Made by a program: the position numbers and the translations under genes. Of a stretch of DNA of 64,000 bases, positions 46,592 through 56,096 are shown piece after piece. The notes under the pieces were generated by a model. The model was not told the origin of the DNA and searched no databases. It was given only the letters and a program-made list of their open reading frames with translations. This stretch comes from Actinomycetaceae bacterium (GTDB lineage: Bacteria; Actinomycetota; Actinomycetes; Actinomycetales; Actinomycetaceae). The stretch spans positions 1-64,000 of the forward strand of contig JAUNLN010000002.1 in the NCBI GenBank assembly GCA_030532245.1, written 5' to 3'. Each line of letters opens with the position of its first letter. The stretch's first letter is position 1.

Positions 46592-48538
46592 CTACTCCTC
46601 CAACAACGTGCGGCGCTTTTGCTCAAGCTGCATGAGGCGCCCGAACGCCTGCTGATACTCCTCAGACTCAAACGGGTGACGCCCAAGAACAGCCTTAAGC
46701 GAACCAATCTCGCGAGTGATTCCCGTACGCACCAATGCGCGCACAACTCCAAACGAGTAGTCGCGAAGACGATCCGGATCATCTTGCGGCAGAGGAGCCA
46801 CAGCAAGCTGCGTGATCACTTTTGCAACCACTTCCCCGCCCGTAGTCATCAGATTCTGATTCCAGTGAGCGGTCGCCCTCCTGTGCGCCTCCTCGCCCAC
46901 TCCAACCTCAGCCTCCGTGATCTGCAAGAAGTCAACGTAGGAACTCAAACCCCCGCTCGCGCGGATCGCGTCGTGCACAGCCCTGTAGGCGGGCGTAGAG
47001 AACGCCTCACCGTTTAGCTCGTCAAAGCCCGAGCCAATCACGTCGCCGGGGCGCTGAATAATCGCCTCCAGCGCTTGCCTCTCCAATCGAACGATCGGGT
47101 CGGCCTCGTTTCGCGCGAGCGTTACAGGGCGCTCCTGCTCGCCCGGCGCGCGGCCAGCCCCGCGCTGATCGGCCCTTGCCATTGCGCGGCCGGCCGAGAC
47201 CGCGCGGGTCACCTCCCGCACGTCCATACCGAGCCAGCCTGCAAGCTGACGCACATACTCGCGCTGAAGAGCACGGTCGCGGATCGTGGAGACAATCGGT
47301 GCGGTTGCGCGCAGGCCCTTCACACGGCCCTCCGCGGTCGACAAATCGACCTTCGCAAGCGTCGAACGAATAACAAACTCAAACAGGGGCTCACGCGACT
47401 GCACCAGCTGCACCAAAGCAGCGTCCCCGCGCGCCATCCGCAGGTCGCACGGATCCATGCCCGAGCGCTCCACAGCCACAAAAGTTTGCGTAGCGAAGTT
47501 CTGGTCTTCAGCAAACGCGCGCTGAGCGGCCTTCCGGCCAGCCTCATCGCCGTCAAACGTGAAAATAACCTCTCCGCCAAGACTCACCCCCGAGGCGAGC
47601 TGAACGCCCGCGGCAGGGCTCGCAACGTCGCCAAGCAGGCGCCTAATGATCTTCACGTGGTCGCTACCAAAAGCCGTGCCAGAAGTTGCAACAGCCGTAT
47701 CGATACCGGCAACGTGCGCGGCCATCACGTCGGTGTAGCCCTCCACGATCACAACCTGACGCTTCTTCGCAATACTTCGCTTAGCAAGATCAAGACCGTA
47801 GAGTACCTGCGCCTTGTGGTAGATCGGGGTTTCCGGCGTGTTCAAATACTTCGGCCCCTGATCGTCCTCATGGAGCCTTCGCGCACCAAATCCGATCGTT
47901 GCACCCGTGAGGTCGCGGATCGGCCACATCAGCCGCCCGCGGAAACGGTCGTAGATTCCCCTATTGCCCTGAATTGCAAGGCCCGCCTTCACGATCTCCT
48001 GATCCTGGAAACCCCTCGAGCGAAGCAGGTTAGTGAGGTTATCCCAACCCTTCGGCGCATAACCGATAGAAAAATCCTCCGCCACCTTCTGGCCAAAGCC
48101 GCGGGCGGCCAAAAACTCGCGCCCAATCTGAGCCTGGGGCGAACCCAGTTCGCGCATGTAGAACTCCTGCGCGATTTCGTGCTGGTCGATGAGGCGTTGG
48201 CGCCGGCCGAACTCGCCGGGGCCCTTCGAGCCCTCCTCATAGTGGAGGGTTATGCCCGTCTTTTGGGCGAGGTACTCAACTGCCTCGGAAAAACTTAGGT
48301 GCTCGATCTTTTGGAGGAAGGCGATCGTGTCGCCGCCTTCACCGCATCCGAAACAGTGCCACAGGCCAAGGTGGGGGCGGACGTGGAACGACGGGGTCTT
48401 CTCGTCGTGGAACGGGCAAAGGCCCTTCATTGAGCCCGTGCCGGCGGGGCGGAGCGTTACGAAGTCCCCAACGATGTCTTCAATCGCCGCCGCCTCGCGA
48501 ACCTTTGCAATGTCGTCCTTACGAATCAGCCCAGCCAT
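46592..48538 (-). CDS. dnaG: DNA primase
   Basis: 648 residues. The CHC2 zinc finger (CPFHDEKTPSF and WHCFGCGEGGD) is near residues 40-65, the TOPRIM core carries VIVEGYTDVMA and FTFDGDEAGRKAA, and a C-terminal DnaB-binding region follows. It makes primers at the replication fork. dgt lies just upstream, a common actinobacterial pair. Confidence 0.97.
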   Translation of the reverse strand: MAGLIRKDDIAKVREAAAIEDIVGDFVTLRPAGTGSMKGLCPFHDEKTPSFHVRPHLGLWHCFGCGEGGDTIAFLQKIEHLSFSEAVEYLAQKTGITLHYEEGSKGPGEFGRRQRLIDQHEIAQEFYMRELGSPQAQIGREFLAARGFGQKVAEDFSIGYAPKGWDNLTNLLRSRGFQDQEIVKAGLAIQGNRGIYDRFRGRLMWPIRDLTGATIGFGARRLHEDDQGPKYLNTPETPIYHKAQVLYGLDLAKRSIAKKRQVVIVEGYTDVMAAHVAGIDTAVATSGTAFGSDHVKIIRRLLGDVASPAAGVQLASGVSLGGEVIFTFDGDEAGRKAAQRAFAEDQNFATQTFVAVERSGMDPCDLRMARGDAALVQLVQSREPLFEFVIRSTLAKVDLSTAEGRVKGLRATAPIVSTIRDRALQREYVRQLAGWLGMDVREVTRAVSAGRAMARADQRGAGRAPGEQERPVTLARNEADPIVRLERQALEAIIQRPGDVIGSGFDELNGEAFSTPAYRAVHDAIRASGGLSSYVDFLQITEAEVGVGEEAHRRATAHWNQNLMTTGGEVVAKVITQLAVAPLPQDDPDRLRDYSFGVVRALVRTGITREIGSLKAVLGRHPFESEEYQQAFGRLMQLEQKRRTLLEE

Positions 48539-48576
48539 GCCCTATATCCTAATCGACGCGTCAAATGATGCATCGG

Positions 48577-49845
48577 TTACAGGGCGCCAAACATGCCACA
48601 CAGGGAGGCGTGCATTCGCTGCGCGGAAAGGTCGGTAAGTGAAGCTACCTGGTCGATTACTAGGCGAAGGCGTGCCTTGTCGTCTGGGTTTTCGCGCCAC
48701 TGGGAGGCGAACGGCTCCTCCAGGTGTACGCCGCCGGTCTCGTAGAGGATCTGTACCAGGTCGACGAGGATGCCGCCCTGGTGGTGGTAGGCGCCCTCCA
48801 TTTCGCGCGGAGCCATCACGTAGTGCGCGGCAATGCCCTTCAAAAGCATGATTTCGGTTGCCATCTCGCTTGGCACGACGAGGTTGGCGTCGTAGCGGCC
48901 AAGACCCACATCTGGGCCGAGATCGCTTGCCTGGCGCGTAGCCGCAACTGCCTGGGAGGAGAACCTGCCGATAAGCTGCGAAGTCATGTCTTTGAGGCGC
49001 GCGCGATCAGCGTAGGTTGCGTTGAACGACGACAGCCAAAACGGCATGCTAAGGAGGCGCTCCCTCGCCGCCTGCAGCGTCGCCTCATCCAGATTCTTGT
49101 CGTACCACTGGCGGGTGCGTTCAAAAATCTTCTCAAACGCCGCGTCGTCGCGAAGATCCTCCACCGGGAACTTCCCCGTCGCAACCGCGTCTTCAACGTC
49201 GTGAACCGAGTAGGCGATGTCGTCCGACAGATCCATAATCTGAGCTTCCAGACAGCGACCCGAGCGGCCCTGCCTCATCCACTCAAACGCGTCGCGGTCT
49301 TCCTCATACACCGAATACTTCCGCATCGAGCGATCCGGATCCGGGCCCTCACCGCGAAGCCACGGGTACTTACAAACAGCGTCTAAGGATGCGCGCGTCA
49401 AATTCACGCCGCGCGGCTCGCCTCCATCCCCAATCACCTTCGGCTCTAGGCGCACGAGGAGGCGGAAAGTCTGAGCGTTCCCCTCAAAACCGCCCACCTC
49501 GCCGGCAACCGAATCGAGGGCGCGCTCACCATTGTGACCAAACGGAGGATGCCCAAGATCGTGCGCCAAACACGCGGCGTCGACAATATCTGGATCCGCG
49601 CCAAGCTCCTTGCCAATCTCACGACCAACCTGCGCGACCTCCAACGAATGCGTAAGACGAGTTCGCACAAAATCATCGGACGCGGGGCCAAGCACCTGAG
49701 TCTTCTCACCCAACCGGCGAAACGCTGCAGAATGCAAAATACGCGCGCGATCCCTCTCAAAATCCGTACGATTTGGAGACTTGGGCCGCTCCTTCACCCA
49801 GCGCTCGCGATCAAAATCCTCATACTGATGGGCTAAAACACTCAC
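48577..49845 (-). CDS. dgt: Deoxyguanosinetriphosphate triphosphohydrolase-like protein
   Basis: 422 residues of the HD superfamily: RTRLTHSLEVAQ, then CLAHDLGHPPFGHNG with the HD metal site. The N-terminal RDRARILHSAAFRRLG segment matches the family. It hydrolyses dNTPs to nucleosides and triphosphate; the exact dNTP preference is not readable. GTG start, 38 bp before dnaG. Confidence 0.93.
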   Translation of the reverse strand: MSVLAHQYEDFDRERWVKERPKSPNRTDFERDRARILHSAAFRRLGEKTQVLGPASDDFVRTRLTHSLEVAQVGREIGKELGADPDIVDAACLAHDLGHPPFGHNGERALDSVAGEVGGFEGNAQTFRLLVRLEPKVIGDGGEPRGVNLTRASLDAVCKYPWLRGEGPDPDRSMRKYSVYEEDRDAFEWMRQGRSGRCLEAQIMDLSDDIAYSVHDVEDAVATGKFPVEDLRDDAAFEKIFERTRQWYDKNLDEATLQAARERLLSMPFWLSSFNATYADRARLKDMTSQLIGRFSSQAVAATRQASDLGPDVGLGRYDANLVVPSEMATEIMLLKGIAAHYVMAPREMEGAYHHQGGILVDLVQILYETGGVHLEEPFASQWRENPDDKARLRLVIDQVASLTDLSAQRMHASLCGMFGAL

Positions 49846-49914
49846 GAAGCAATAATACCGAGTTTCAAGACGCTAACTTTTTATCCACACGTGCATTTTT
49901 GGCACAATATGCAT

Positions 49915-51243
49915 ATGAGCAACGACGCAACACCCTCGCGAGTACATTTGAATAGCGCCGCCCGCGTCAAAGCCGCGCGGTACGTGCGCACACACCTCAT
50001 CCACAGGCGTGTAGACACTCCAAGCTCGTGGTGGCACAACCCCGTCGTCGCAGAAATCCCCGGCATCATCGACAAAACCGGCGCCCAAATGCTCGCCGAC
50101 CTCATGCCAGAAATCAAGAAAATCGGGTTCGACGCGGTCACGTTTCGCCCCGCCCTCCTCGACTTTTACACCTCCAAAAAATACCTAGACCGCATCATCG
50201 AAGCCGCGCACGACGCCGGCCTCTACGCGATCGTTCGCCTCTCCGGCGCCGACTTCAAACCGCACCTACCCCCATCGCTCAAGCCCTTCTACGGGGCCGA
50301 AGAATCCGCCTCCACGACCGTAACTAGAGCGCGCGTAGCCCTAAAGAGCGGAGCCGACGGCATCGATCTTGGCCGCATCGCCGAAAACCCGCAGCGCCCC
50401 GACGCGAAAGAGCGCCTAAAGAAGTTCTCGCTACTCGTGCGCCTACTCATGATCGAAATCGCAGACTTTGGCGACGACCGGATTCTCGTAGCCGAAACAA
50501 GGGTTGAACCCGAAGAGTTCTACCGCCACCACCTCGAAGAAGACTGGCTCCACCACCTGCTCGACAACCGCCTGCAGGAAAGCCCCTACGACGACCGGGC
50601 GATCATCCGTGCAATCGGTGAGACGCTTGCCGAGCGTAGCCAAATGGGCGTACCACCCGTGTGGAAGGCGCTGAACTCGCGCCTCATCATGGAACCGGAA
50701 ACGCCCAACAACTACCCCGGCTCGTGGGAAGACGAAGGCACCACCGAGCGGCGCGCTTCGATACGCATCATCCTTGCAAGCCTTCCCGGCGCCGTCTACC
50801 TGCCGTTCGGCTTCACCGGCGGACACGCCGAGTTCAAGGGCGTTGCCATCCGACCCAGCGCGCCGATCAACGAAGCCGAAGTGCAGCGCTCCAGGCACAC
50901 GCAGCTAGCGCTCGCCCTGCGAAAGAAGTACGAGCTTGGAAACGCGAACCTCGCGTGGGTAAGCGGACTCGACTGGCAGGAGCCAGGAGTCGGCGTGCTC
51001 ATGAGCGGACCCGTAATGAGCGTGTTCAACACCTCCGAAAACGAGGTGTTCGTACCCCTCGAAAACCAGCTACTACTGCGCTCCGACTCCACTAAAGACT
51101 GGGCGGTTCCCGCAACCGAAACCGTGCTACGCACCGGGCCGCCGCACATCTTCACAACCAAGCAGCGCGGCGAGCAAAACACGCTCGCGCCGGGCACAAC
51201 GGCCTGGTTCGCCCCGCCAATCGTTAAGGCACCCAACTACTAG
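49915..51243 (+). CDS. GH13 (alpha-amylase)-like protein lacking catalytic residues
   Basis: 442 residues. Successive segments line up with GH13 enzymes: SSWWHNPVVAEI, GFDAVTFRPAL, IIEAAHDAGLYAIV, GADGIDLGRI, RILVAETRVE, GAVYLPFGFTGG and a late FNTSENEVFVPL beta-sandwich. The strand normally reading GFRLD reads GIDLG (149-153), so the nucleophile Asp is Gly and the adjoining Arg is Asp; the third NHD motif is absent. It is therefore probably not an active glycosidase. In-frame ATGs at 49909 and 49915 lack a clear ribosome site. Divergent from dgt, no other sugar gene nearby. Confidence 0.7.
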   Translation: MSNDATPSRVHLNSAARVKAARYVRTHLIHRRVDTPSSWWHNPVVAEIPGIIDKTGAQMLADLMPEIKKIGFDAVTFRPALLDFYTSKKYLDRIIEAAHDAGLYAIVRLSGADFKPHLPPSLKPFYGAEESASTTVTRARVALKSGADGIDLGRIAENPQRPDAKERLKKFSLLVRLLMIEIADFGDDRILVAETRVEPEEFYRHHLEEDWLHHLLDNRLQESPYDDRAIIRAIGETLAERSQMGVPPVWKALNSRLIMEPETPNNYPGSWEDEGTTERRASIRIILASLPGAVYLPFGFTGGHAEFKGVAIRPSAPINEAEVQRSRHTQLALALRKKYELGNANLAWVSGLDWQEPGVGVLMSGPVMSVFNTSENEVFVPLENQLLLRSDSTKDWAVPATETVLRTGPPHIFTTKQRGEQNTLAPGTTAWFAPPIVKAPNY

Positions 51244-51295
51244 ACCCCGCCTGTAGCTATCCGATTCGAGCAGATGCCTCTGCCTAGGGCAATGA

Positions 51296-51391
51296 GCCCC
51301 GAGCAGGGGCATCGCGCGGTTTGGAGGAGTTTGCGCAGGCATACGCCCGCAGGCAAGGCCCTCTAGAAATACTGTGGGCTACAGGAGGGCC
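51296..51391. terminator. Hairpins between convergent genes
   Basis: GCCCC/GGGGC (51296-51300 and 51306-51310) is a small hairpin. A larger one pairs GGCCCTC (51357-51363) with GAGGGCC (51385-51391) and encloses CTGT/ACAG. They lie between the pseudo-amylase and aroD ends. Confidence 0.6.
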
Positions 51392-51396
51392 GGGTG

Positions 51397-52212
51397 CTAT
51401 CTTTCGCGAACGTCGAGGGAGCGGGTCTCGTCGGCGAATGCGGCGAGCGTTCCCAAGTCAATCTGACCTGGGGCCGAGCGCGCACCGATAGCCGCAAAGG
51501 TAGCGACGGAGCCGATCGCTCCGGCAAACGCGCGGGTCATCATGCCCTCATCCCCCATCGACAAAGCTATGAAGGGCAGGTTCGCGGAACTGTTCTTAAA
51601 ATGCCTTGCCGCTACAGCGAGTTTGAGGGCGTCCATCGTTTCAGTTGGCATGTAGGCAACCTTCACAGCGCCAACTTCCGCGAGCTCCTCGGCCTCTGGC
51701 AACGAGGCGGCCTCCTTCGACCAGGCGGCAAGCTCCTCCTGCATCTTCTCAAGCTGGGCAACAATCGCCTCCACGCCGGGAGTTGCGTCAAAATCGTGGT
51801 GTGAAAGCACGACCGGGACGCCCTTAGCGAATGCCTGCAGGGCAGCCTCCTTGGCAAAAGGCGCGCCGGACTCGACGTCGATGAGGTCCGCAACGCCGGA
51901 TTCGAGGATCACCTCGAGGATCCGCATAAAGTCGGAAGGAGCGCCAAGACCTCCTTGCTGCTTCGTTCGAAACGTTGCAAGGATCGGCAGATCAACTTCC
52001 CGACGAAGAATCTGGGCAGAGCCGGCAACAACCGCGTTTGAAAGATCGCTCAAATGGTCGATGCGCCACTCGACGATATCTGCCGCGCTCACCTTCACGG
52101 CCCTAGCCGCGCGCGCAAGCTCGGACGCGTTCCTACCCATCACGGGCACAACCAGCGCGCTCTTCTCGCGCGCGCTCAGAATGCCGCGGCCTTCGCCGTA
52201 CTCGTTAGCCAT
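51397..52212 (-). CDS. aroD: 3-dehydroquinate dehydratase, type I
   Basis: 271 residues, TIM barrel. The VEWRIDHL motif, the catalytic His pair in VLSHHDFDATP and the Schiff-base Lys in AVKVAYMPT identify the type I enzyme of the shikimate pathway. It starts two bases after the dus stop. Type I enzymes are the less common form in actinobacteria, where the type II AroQ is frequent. Confidence 0.93.
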   Translation of the reverse strand: MANEYGEGRGILSAREKSALVVPVMGRNASELARAARAVKVSAADIVEWRIDHLSDLSNAVVAGSAQILRREVDLPILATFRTKQQGGLGAPSDFMRILEVILESGVADLIDVESGAPFAKEAALQAFAKGVPVVLSHHDFDATPGVEAIVAQLEKMQEELAAWSKEAASLPEAEELAEVGAVKVAYMPTETMDALKLAVAARHFKNSSANLPFIALSMGDEGMMTRAFAGAIGSVATFAAIGARSAPGQIDLGTLAAFADETRSLDVRER

Positions 52213-52214
52213 GA

Positions 52215-53456
52215 TTAACCACCATCTGCAACCGACTCATTCAAAGCTACCTCAGCGCGTTCCTCCACCGAGACCACTTGAGAATCAAGCCAACCATCGG
52301 GCAGGTGCGGGCGCCTCGCGTGCCCCTTACGCCCCCGCGGCGCCTCCGCAGACTTCGGAGCCGGCTGGTCGAGGTCAAGTTCGGAAAGGAGCTGGTCGAG
52401 CTCCTCCATGCTGCTAACGCGGCCAAGCTTCAGGCGAGACTCCCCGCCAACCTTGTAGCCGCGCAAGTACCAGCCGATGTGCTTTCGCATATTTCTAAGC
52501 GCGTCGAACTCAGAGCCCAGGTGGTCGATCATGAGCTCGGAGTGCTCGCGAATAATCTGCGCAACCGTTCGCAGGCTCGGGTTTACAGCAGGCAGATCAG
52601 CGCCTGACAAAGTTGAGGCGATATCGGTGAACAGCCACGGGCGACCCTGGCAGCCGCGGCCAACCACAACGGCGTCGCAACCCGTTTGCTCCATCATCTG
52701 GCGAGCGTCGTCGCCCTTGAAGATATCCCCATTGCCCATTACAGGAATCGAGATCTCATCCTTAAGCGCGGCAATCGGCTCCCAATCGGCCTTACCGGAG
52801 TAGTACTGCGCCTGCGTGCGCCCGTGCAGGGCAACCGCGGCGATCCCCGAACGCTCTGCGATGCGGCCGGCATCCAGGTAGGTCTGATGCTCGTCGTCAA
52901 TACCGATGCGCATCTTCATGGTCACCGGAATGTCGCGGCCGATCTTCGCGCCTCCGCGATTCGCCCCCTCAACGACAGCCTTTAGGATGTCTTCGAGCAG
53001 ATCCCTCTTCCACGGAAGAGCCGCTCCCCCGCCCTTGCGAGTTACCTTCGGTACGGGGCAGCCAAAGTTCAAGTCGAGGTGATCCACAAGGTCGCGCTCA
53101 ACCAGCATCTGCGCGGCCTTCCCCATCGTTTCCGGGTCGACGCCGTAAAGCTGAACCGACCGCACCCTATCCTCGGGGTCTGGCTCAACCATGCGCCACG
53201 TCTTTTCAGAGCCTTCGATGAGTGCGCGAGCGGTGATCATCTCGCAAACGAACAGGCCTGCGGGCGCGTCAACGCCCTTCTCGGCGCCGTCCAGTTTCGC
53301 GGCAAGACCAGATTCGAGGCCGGCCTCGGCGTACTGCCTACACAGGCGGCGGAACGGCACGTCGGTGACGCCCGCCATGGGCGCTAAAACGACCGGGGTC
53401 CACAGATTGATTGGACCAATCTGCAGACCTCCGGTCAAAACATCATTCCCAGTCAA
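52215..53456 (-). CDS. dusB: tRNA-dihydrouridine synthase (DusB type)
   Basis: 413 residues. FMN-binding TIM barrel with APMAGVTDVPFRRL, the catalytic Cys in LNFGCPVPKVTRKGGG and GNGDIF plus GRGCQGRPW loops. It reduces uridine in the tRNA D loop. TTG start with AAGGG upstream, 11 bp after glyS. The C-terminal 60 residues are a basic and acidic extension. Confidence 0.93.
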   Translation of the reverse strand: MTGNDVLTGGLQIGPINLWTPVVLAPMAGVTDVPFRRLCRQYAEAGLESGLAAKLDGAEKGVDAPAGLFVCEMITARALIEGSEKTWRMVEPDPEDRVRSVQLYGVDPETMGKAAQMLVERDLVDHLDLNFGCPVPKVTRKGGGAALPWKRDLLEDILKAVVEGANRGGAKIGRDIPVTMKMRIGIDDEHQTYLDAGRIAERSGIAAVALHGRTQAQYYSGKADWEPIAALKDEISIPVMGNGDIFKGDDARQMMEQTGCDAVVVGRGCQGRPWLFTDIASTLSGADLPAVNPSLRTVAQIIREHSELMIDHLGSEFDALRNMRKHIGWYLRGYKVGGESRLKLGRVSSMEELDQLLSELDLDQPAPKSAEAPRGRKGHARRPHLPDGWLDSQVVSVEERAEVALNESVADGG

Positions 53457-53467
53457 ACAGGAAACCC

Positions 53468-54856
53468 TTAGAGCATCGGGAGGCGCTCAATCAGGTACGC
53501 CTCAACCTCATCGATCGGAATGCGAACCTGCTCCATCGTGTCGCGATCGCGAATCGTCACCGCATTATCTTCGAGCGAATCAAAGTCGAAGGTAATGCAG
53601 TACGGCGTACCGATCTCGTCTTGGCGACGGTAGCGGCGGCCAACAGCACCGGCATCGTCGTAGTCAACGTTCCAGCGGCGACGCAGCGTCTTAGCAAGCT
53701 CGCGAGCCGGCTCAGTCAGCTGCTCCTTACGCGAAAGCGGAAGCACAGCGGCCTTAACCGGAGCAAGACGCGGGTCAAGCTTCAAAACCGTGCGCTTATC
53801 CACGCCGCCCTTCGTGTTCGGAGCCTCATCCTCGGAGTACGCCTCAACGAGGAATGCCATCAGCGAACGAGTAAGACCCGCGGAAGGCTCAATCACGTAG
53901 GGAATCCAACGCTCATTCTTCTGCTGGTCGAAGTAGTCGAGCTTCGCACCCGACTCCTTCGAATGCGTGCCAAGATCGTAGTCCGTACGGTTAGCAATAC
54001 CCTCAAGCTCGCCCCACTTGGAACCCTTGAAGCCAAACGTGTACTCGATATCAACCGTGCGCTTCGAGTAGTGCGACAGCTTCTCCTGCGGGTGCTCGTA
54101 CAGGCGCAGGTGATCGCGGTCGATACCAAGATCTACGTACCAGTCGAGACGCTCATCGATCCAGTACTGGTGCCAATCCTCATCCGTGCCCGGCTCAACG
54201 AAGAACTCGAGCTCCATCTGCTCAAACTCGCGGGTGCGGAAAATGAAGTTACCCGGCGTGATCTCGTTGCGGAACGACTTACCAATCTGCGCGATACCAA
54301 ACGGGGGCTTCATGCGAGCAGAAGTCATAACGTTCGAGAAGTTAACGAAAATACCCTGAGCAGTCTCGGGGCGAAGGAAGTGCAGGCCAGACTCGTCGTC
54401 CACGGCACCCAGGTAGGTCTTCATGAGGCCCGAGAACGCCCTCGGCTCAGTCCAGCTACCGCGCGTGCCACAGTTCGGGCAAGCAACGTCGGCGAGAGTG
54501 ACGGAAGACTCCTCCACGTCATGCTTCTCGGCGTACGCCTCGATCAGCTGATCCTCACGCTGACGCTTGTGGCACGAAAGACACTCTACGAGCGGATCCG
54601 TAAACGCCGTGACGTGACCCGAAGCGTGCCAAATGGCGGTCGGCAAAATGACGGAGGAGTCAAGACCCACCACGTCTTCGCGCTGGCGCACCATGCGCGA
54701 CCACCACGCCTTCTTAATGTTTTCTTTCAACTCAACGCCAAGTGGACCGTAATCCCAGGCCGAACGAGTTCCGCCGTAAATCTCACCCGATGGGAACACG
54801 AAGCCCCTACGCTTCGCAAGGCTAATGACGGAATCTAGACGCGATGGCTCTGCCAC
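53468..54856 (-). CDS. glyS: Glycine--tRNA ligase (dimeric type)
   Basis: 462 residues, a single-chain class II synthetase of the alpha2 type. Motif 2 lies in [20 protein letters not shown] and motif 3 is in the C-terminal anticodon-binding part. Cys residues in CLSCHKRQ and ACPNCG form an insert with a zinc-ribbon look. The frame begins ATG 54856. Confidence 0.96.
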   Translation of the reverse strand: MAEPSRLDSVISLAKRRGFVFPSGEIYGGTRSAWDYGPLGVELKENIKKAWWSRMVRQREDVVGLDSSVILPTAIWHASGHVTAFTDPLVECLSCHKRQREDQLIEAYAEKHDVEESSVTLADVACPNCGTRGSWTEPRAFSGLMKTYLGAVDDESGLHFLRPETAQGIFVNFSNVMTSARMKPPFGIAQIGKSFRNEITPGNFIFRTREFEQMELEFFVEPGTDEDWHQYWIDERLDWYVDLGIDRDHLRLYEHPQEKLSHYSKRTVDIEYTFGFKGSKWGELEGIANRTDYDLGTHSKESGAKLDYFDQQKNERWIPYVIEPSAGLTRSLMAFLVEAYSEDEAPNTKGGVDKRTVLKLDPRLAPVKAAVLPLSRKEQLTEPARELAKTLRRRWNVDYDDAGAVGRRYRRQDEIGTPYCITFDFDSLEDNAVTIRDRDTMEQVRIPIDEVEAYLIERLPML

Positions 54857-55007
54857 AAAAATCTCCTTAAGTCACGCGCACCTGGCTGGTGCGTTTCACT
54901 GTTCGCAAAACGATGCGAATCGCTACAAGTGTAGAGGGCGTCGAGCGCTTTATGAAAGTGATGATGAGGAGCGAGACTTGCCATATGTCACATTCACGAA
55001 ATCCGGC

Positions 55008-55044
55008 TTGATCGAACCACGGGCTTTAGTGATAATGGTTTTCA
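55008..55044 (+). promoter_or_regulatory. znuA promoter with overlapping Zur-type operator
   Basis: TTGATC (55008-55013), a 17-bp spacer and GATAAT (55031-55036) form a good promoter. The palindrome TGATAATGGTTTTCA (55030-55044) resembles the actinobacterial Zur box TGAAAATGATTTTCA and covers the -10 and the first base of ATG 55044. The start point would then be at or next to the ATG. Confidence 0.75.
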
Positions 55045-56096
55045 TGAACATTCGCAAAACACTTCTCGCGGTTGGCGCCGCCTCCGCGCTTGTACTCAGC
55101 GGCTGTGCCGCCACCGGCGACGCTTCCGACGAAGCCGGCGACAAGCTCGTAGTGAAGGCCTCCTTCTACCCCCTGCAGTACCTCGTCGAAGAAATCGGCC
55201 AGGACAAGGTTGCGGTAGCCTCCCTCACTCCCCCGGGAACCGACGCTCACGCGCTCGAACTCTCCCCGAAGACCGTTGCAGAGCTCAGCTCATCCGACGC
55301 AGTAGTTTACTTGCACGGCTTCCAAAGCGCAGTCGACGAGGCGGTAGCCCAGGGTGGCCCGGAGCATGTTCTCGACGTGACGGAAGCTGCGAAGCTAGCC
55401 GAGACCGGCGCGAAGCCCGCGCACGACCACGGAGATGCGGACGACGCTCACGATGACGACGCCCACGAGGGTGAGACTCACGAAGGTGACGATACCCACG
55501 AAGCTGAGGACGCCCACGACCACGGAGATGCGGACGACACCCACGACGATGACGCTCACGAGGGTCACAACCACGACCTCGAAGGCGACCCACACTTCTG
55601 GCTCGACCCGGCACGCATGGCCGACGTAGCCGTTCAGATCGGCGACTTCCTCGGCGAAACCGATCCGGAAAACCTTGACTTCTACAAGGAGAACGCGCAG
55701 AGCGTAGCGAAGTCGATGCACGACCTCGAAGAGGAACTCGTCTCGAGCCTCGGCCAGTGCAAGCTCGACACCTTCGTCGTCTCCCACCAGGCATTCGGCT
55801 ACCTCGCCGCCAAGGCAGGCCTGACCCAGGTAGGCATCTCCGGCCTCGAACCCGAAGTTGCTCCCTCCCCCGAACGCCTCAAAGAAATCGGCGAGGTCGT
55901 AAAGGAACACGGCGTTGGCGTTATCTACGCCGAAGCCAACGTTTCGCCGAAGGCAGTTGAAGTACTCGCATCAGACCTCGGCGTCGAAACTATGACGCTC
56001 GACCCAGGTGCATCACAGAACGATCCAGATTCGGACTACATGGATATAATGAGAACGAATATCAAGAATCTTCAGAAGGGTCTTGACTGTAAGTGA
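55044..56096 (+). CDS. znuA: Zinc-binding lipoprotein of a ZnuABC-type transporter
   Basis: 350 residues. Signal peptide with lipobox LSGC (Cys21). Expected metal ligands are His69, His184 (DPHFW), His248 (SHQAF) and Asp320 (TLDPG). Between about residues 127 and 178 is the His/Asp-rich loop typical of zinc-specific cluster 9 proteins; it contains a duplicated 31-residue unit. Two Cys (239, 349) could form a disulfide. ATG 55044 is chosen because the lipoprotein signal starts there; a GTG/ATG further upstream would also be in frame. First gene of znuA-znuC-znuB-zur. Confidence 0.93.
   Translation: MNIRKTLLAVGAASALVLSGCAATGDASDEAGDKLVVKASFYPLQYLVEEIGQDKVAVASLTPPGTDAHALELSPKTVAELSSSDAVVYLHGFQSAVDEAVAQGGPEHVLDVTEAAKLAETGAKPAHDHGDADDAHDDDAHEGETHEGDDTHEAEDAHDHGDADDTHDDDAHEGHNHDLEGDPHFWLDPARMADVAVQIGDFLGETDPENLDFYKENAQSVAKSMHDLEEELVSSLGQCKLDTFVVSHQAFGYLAAKAGLTQVGISGLEPEVAPSPERLKEIGEVVKEHGVGVIYAEANVSPKAVEVLASDLGVETMTLDPGASQNDPDSDYMDIMRTNIKNLQKGLDCK
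55422..55565 (+). repeat. 51-bp direct repeats with 93-bp period in znuA
   Basis: Units at 55422-55472 and 55515-55565 encode HDHGDADD followed by AHDDDAHEG or THDDDAHEG. They are nearly identical at DNA level, indicating an in-frame duplication inside the metal-binding loop. Confidence 0.88.

Noticed and set aside
47075..48298. 407-residue plus-strand open frame opposite dnaG
   Set aside because: Shadow of the primase gene; no recognisable domain or ribosome site.
53411..54838. 475-residue plus-strand open frame opposite glyS
   Set aside because: Long only because of codon bias in the true glycyl-tRNA synthetase gene on the other strand.
55422..55565. CRISPR-like direct repeats
   Set aside because: They are in-frame repeats in znuA coding sequence; no spacers or cas genes.
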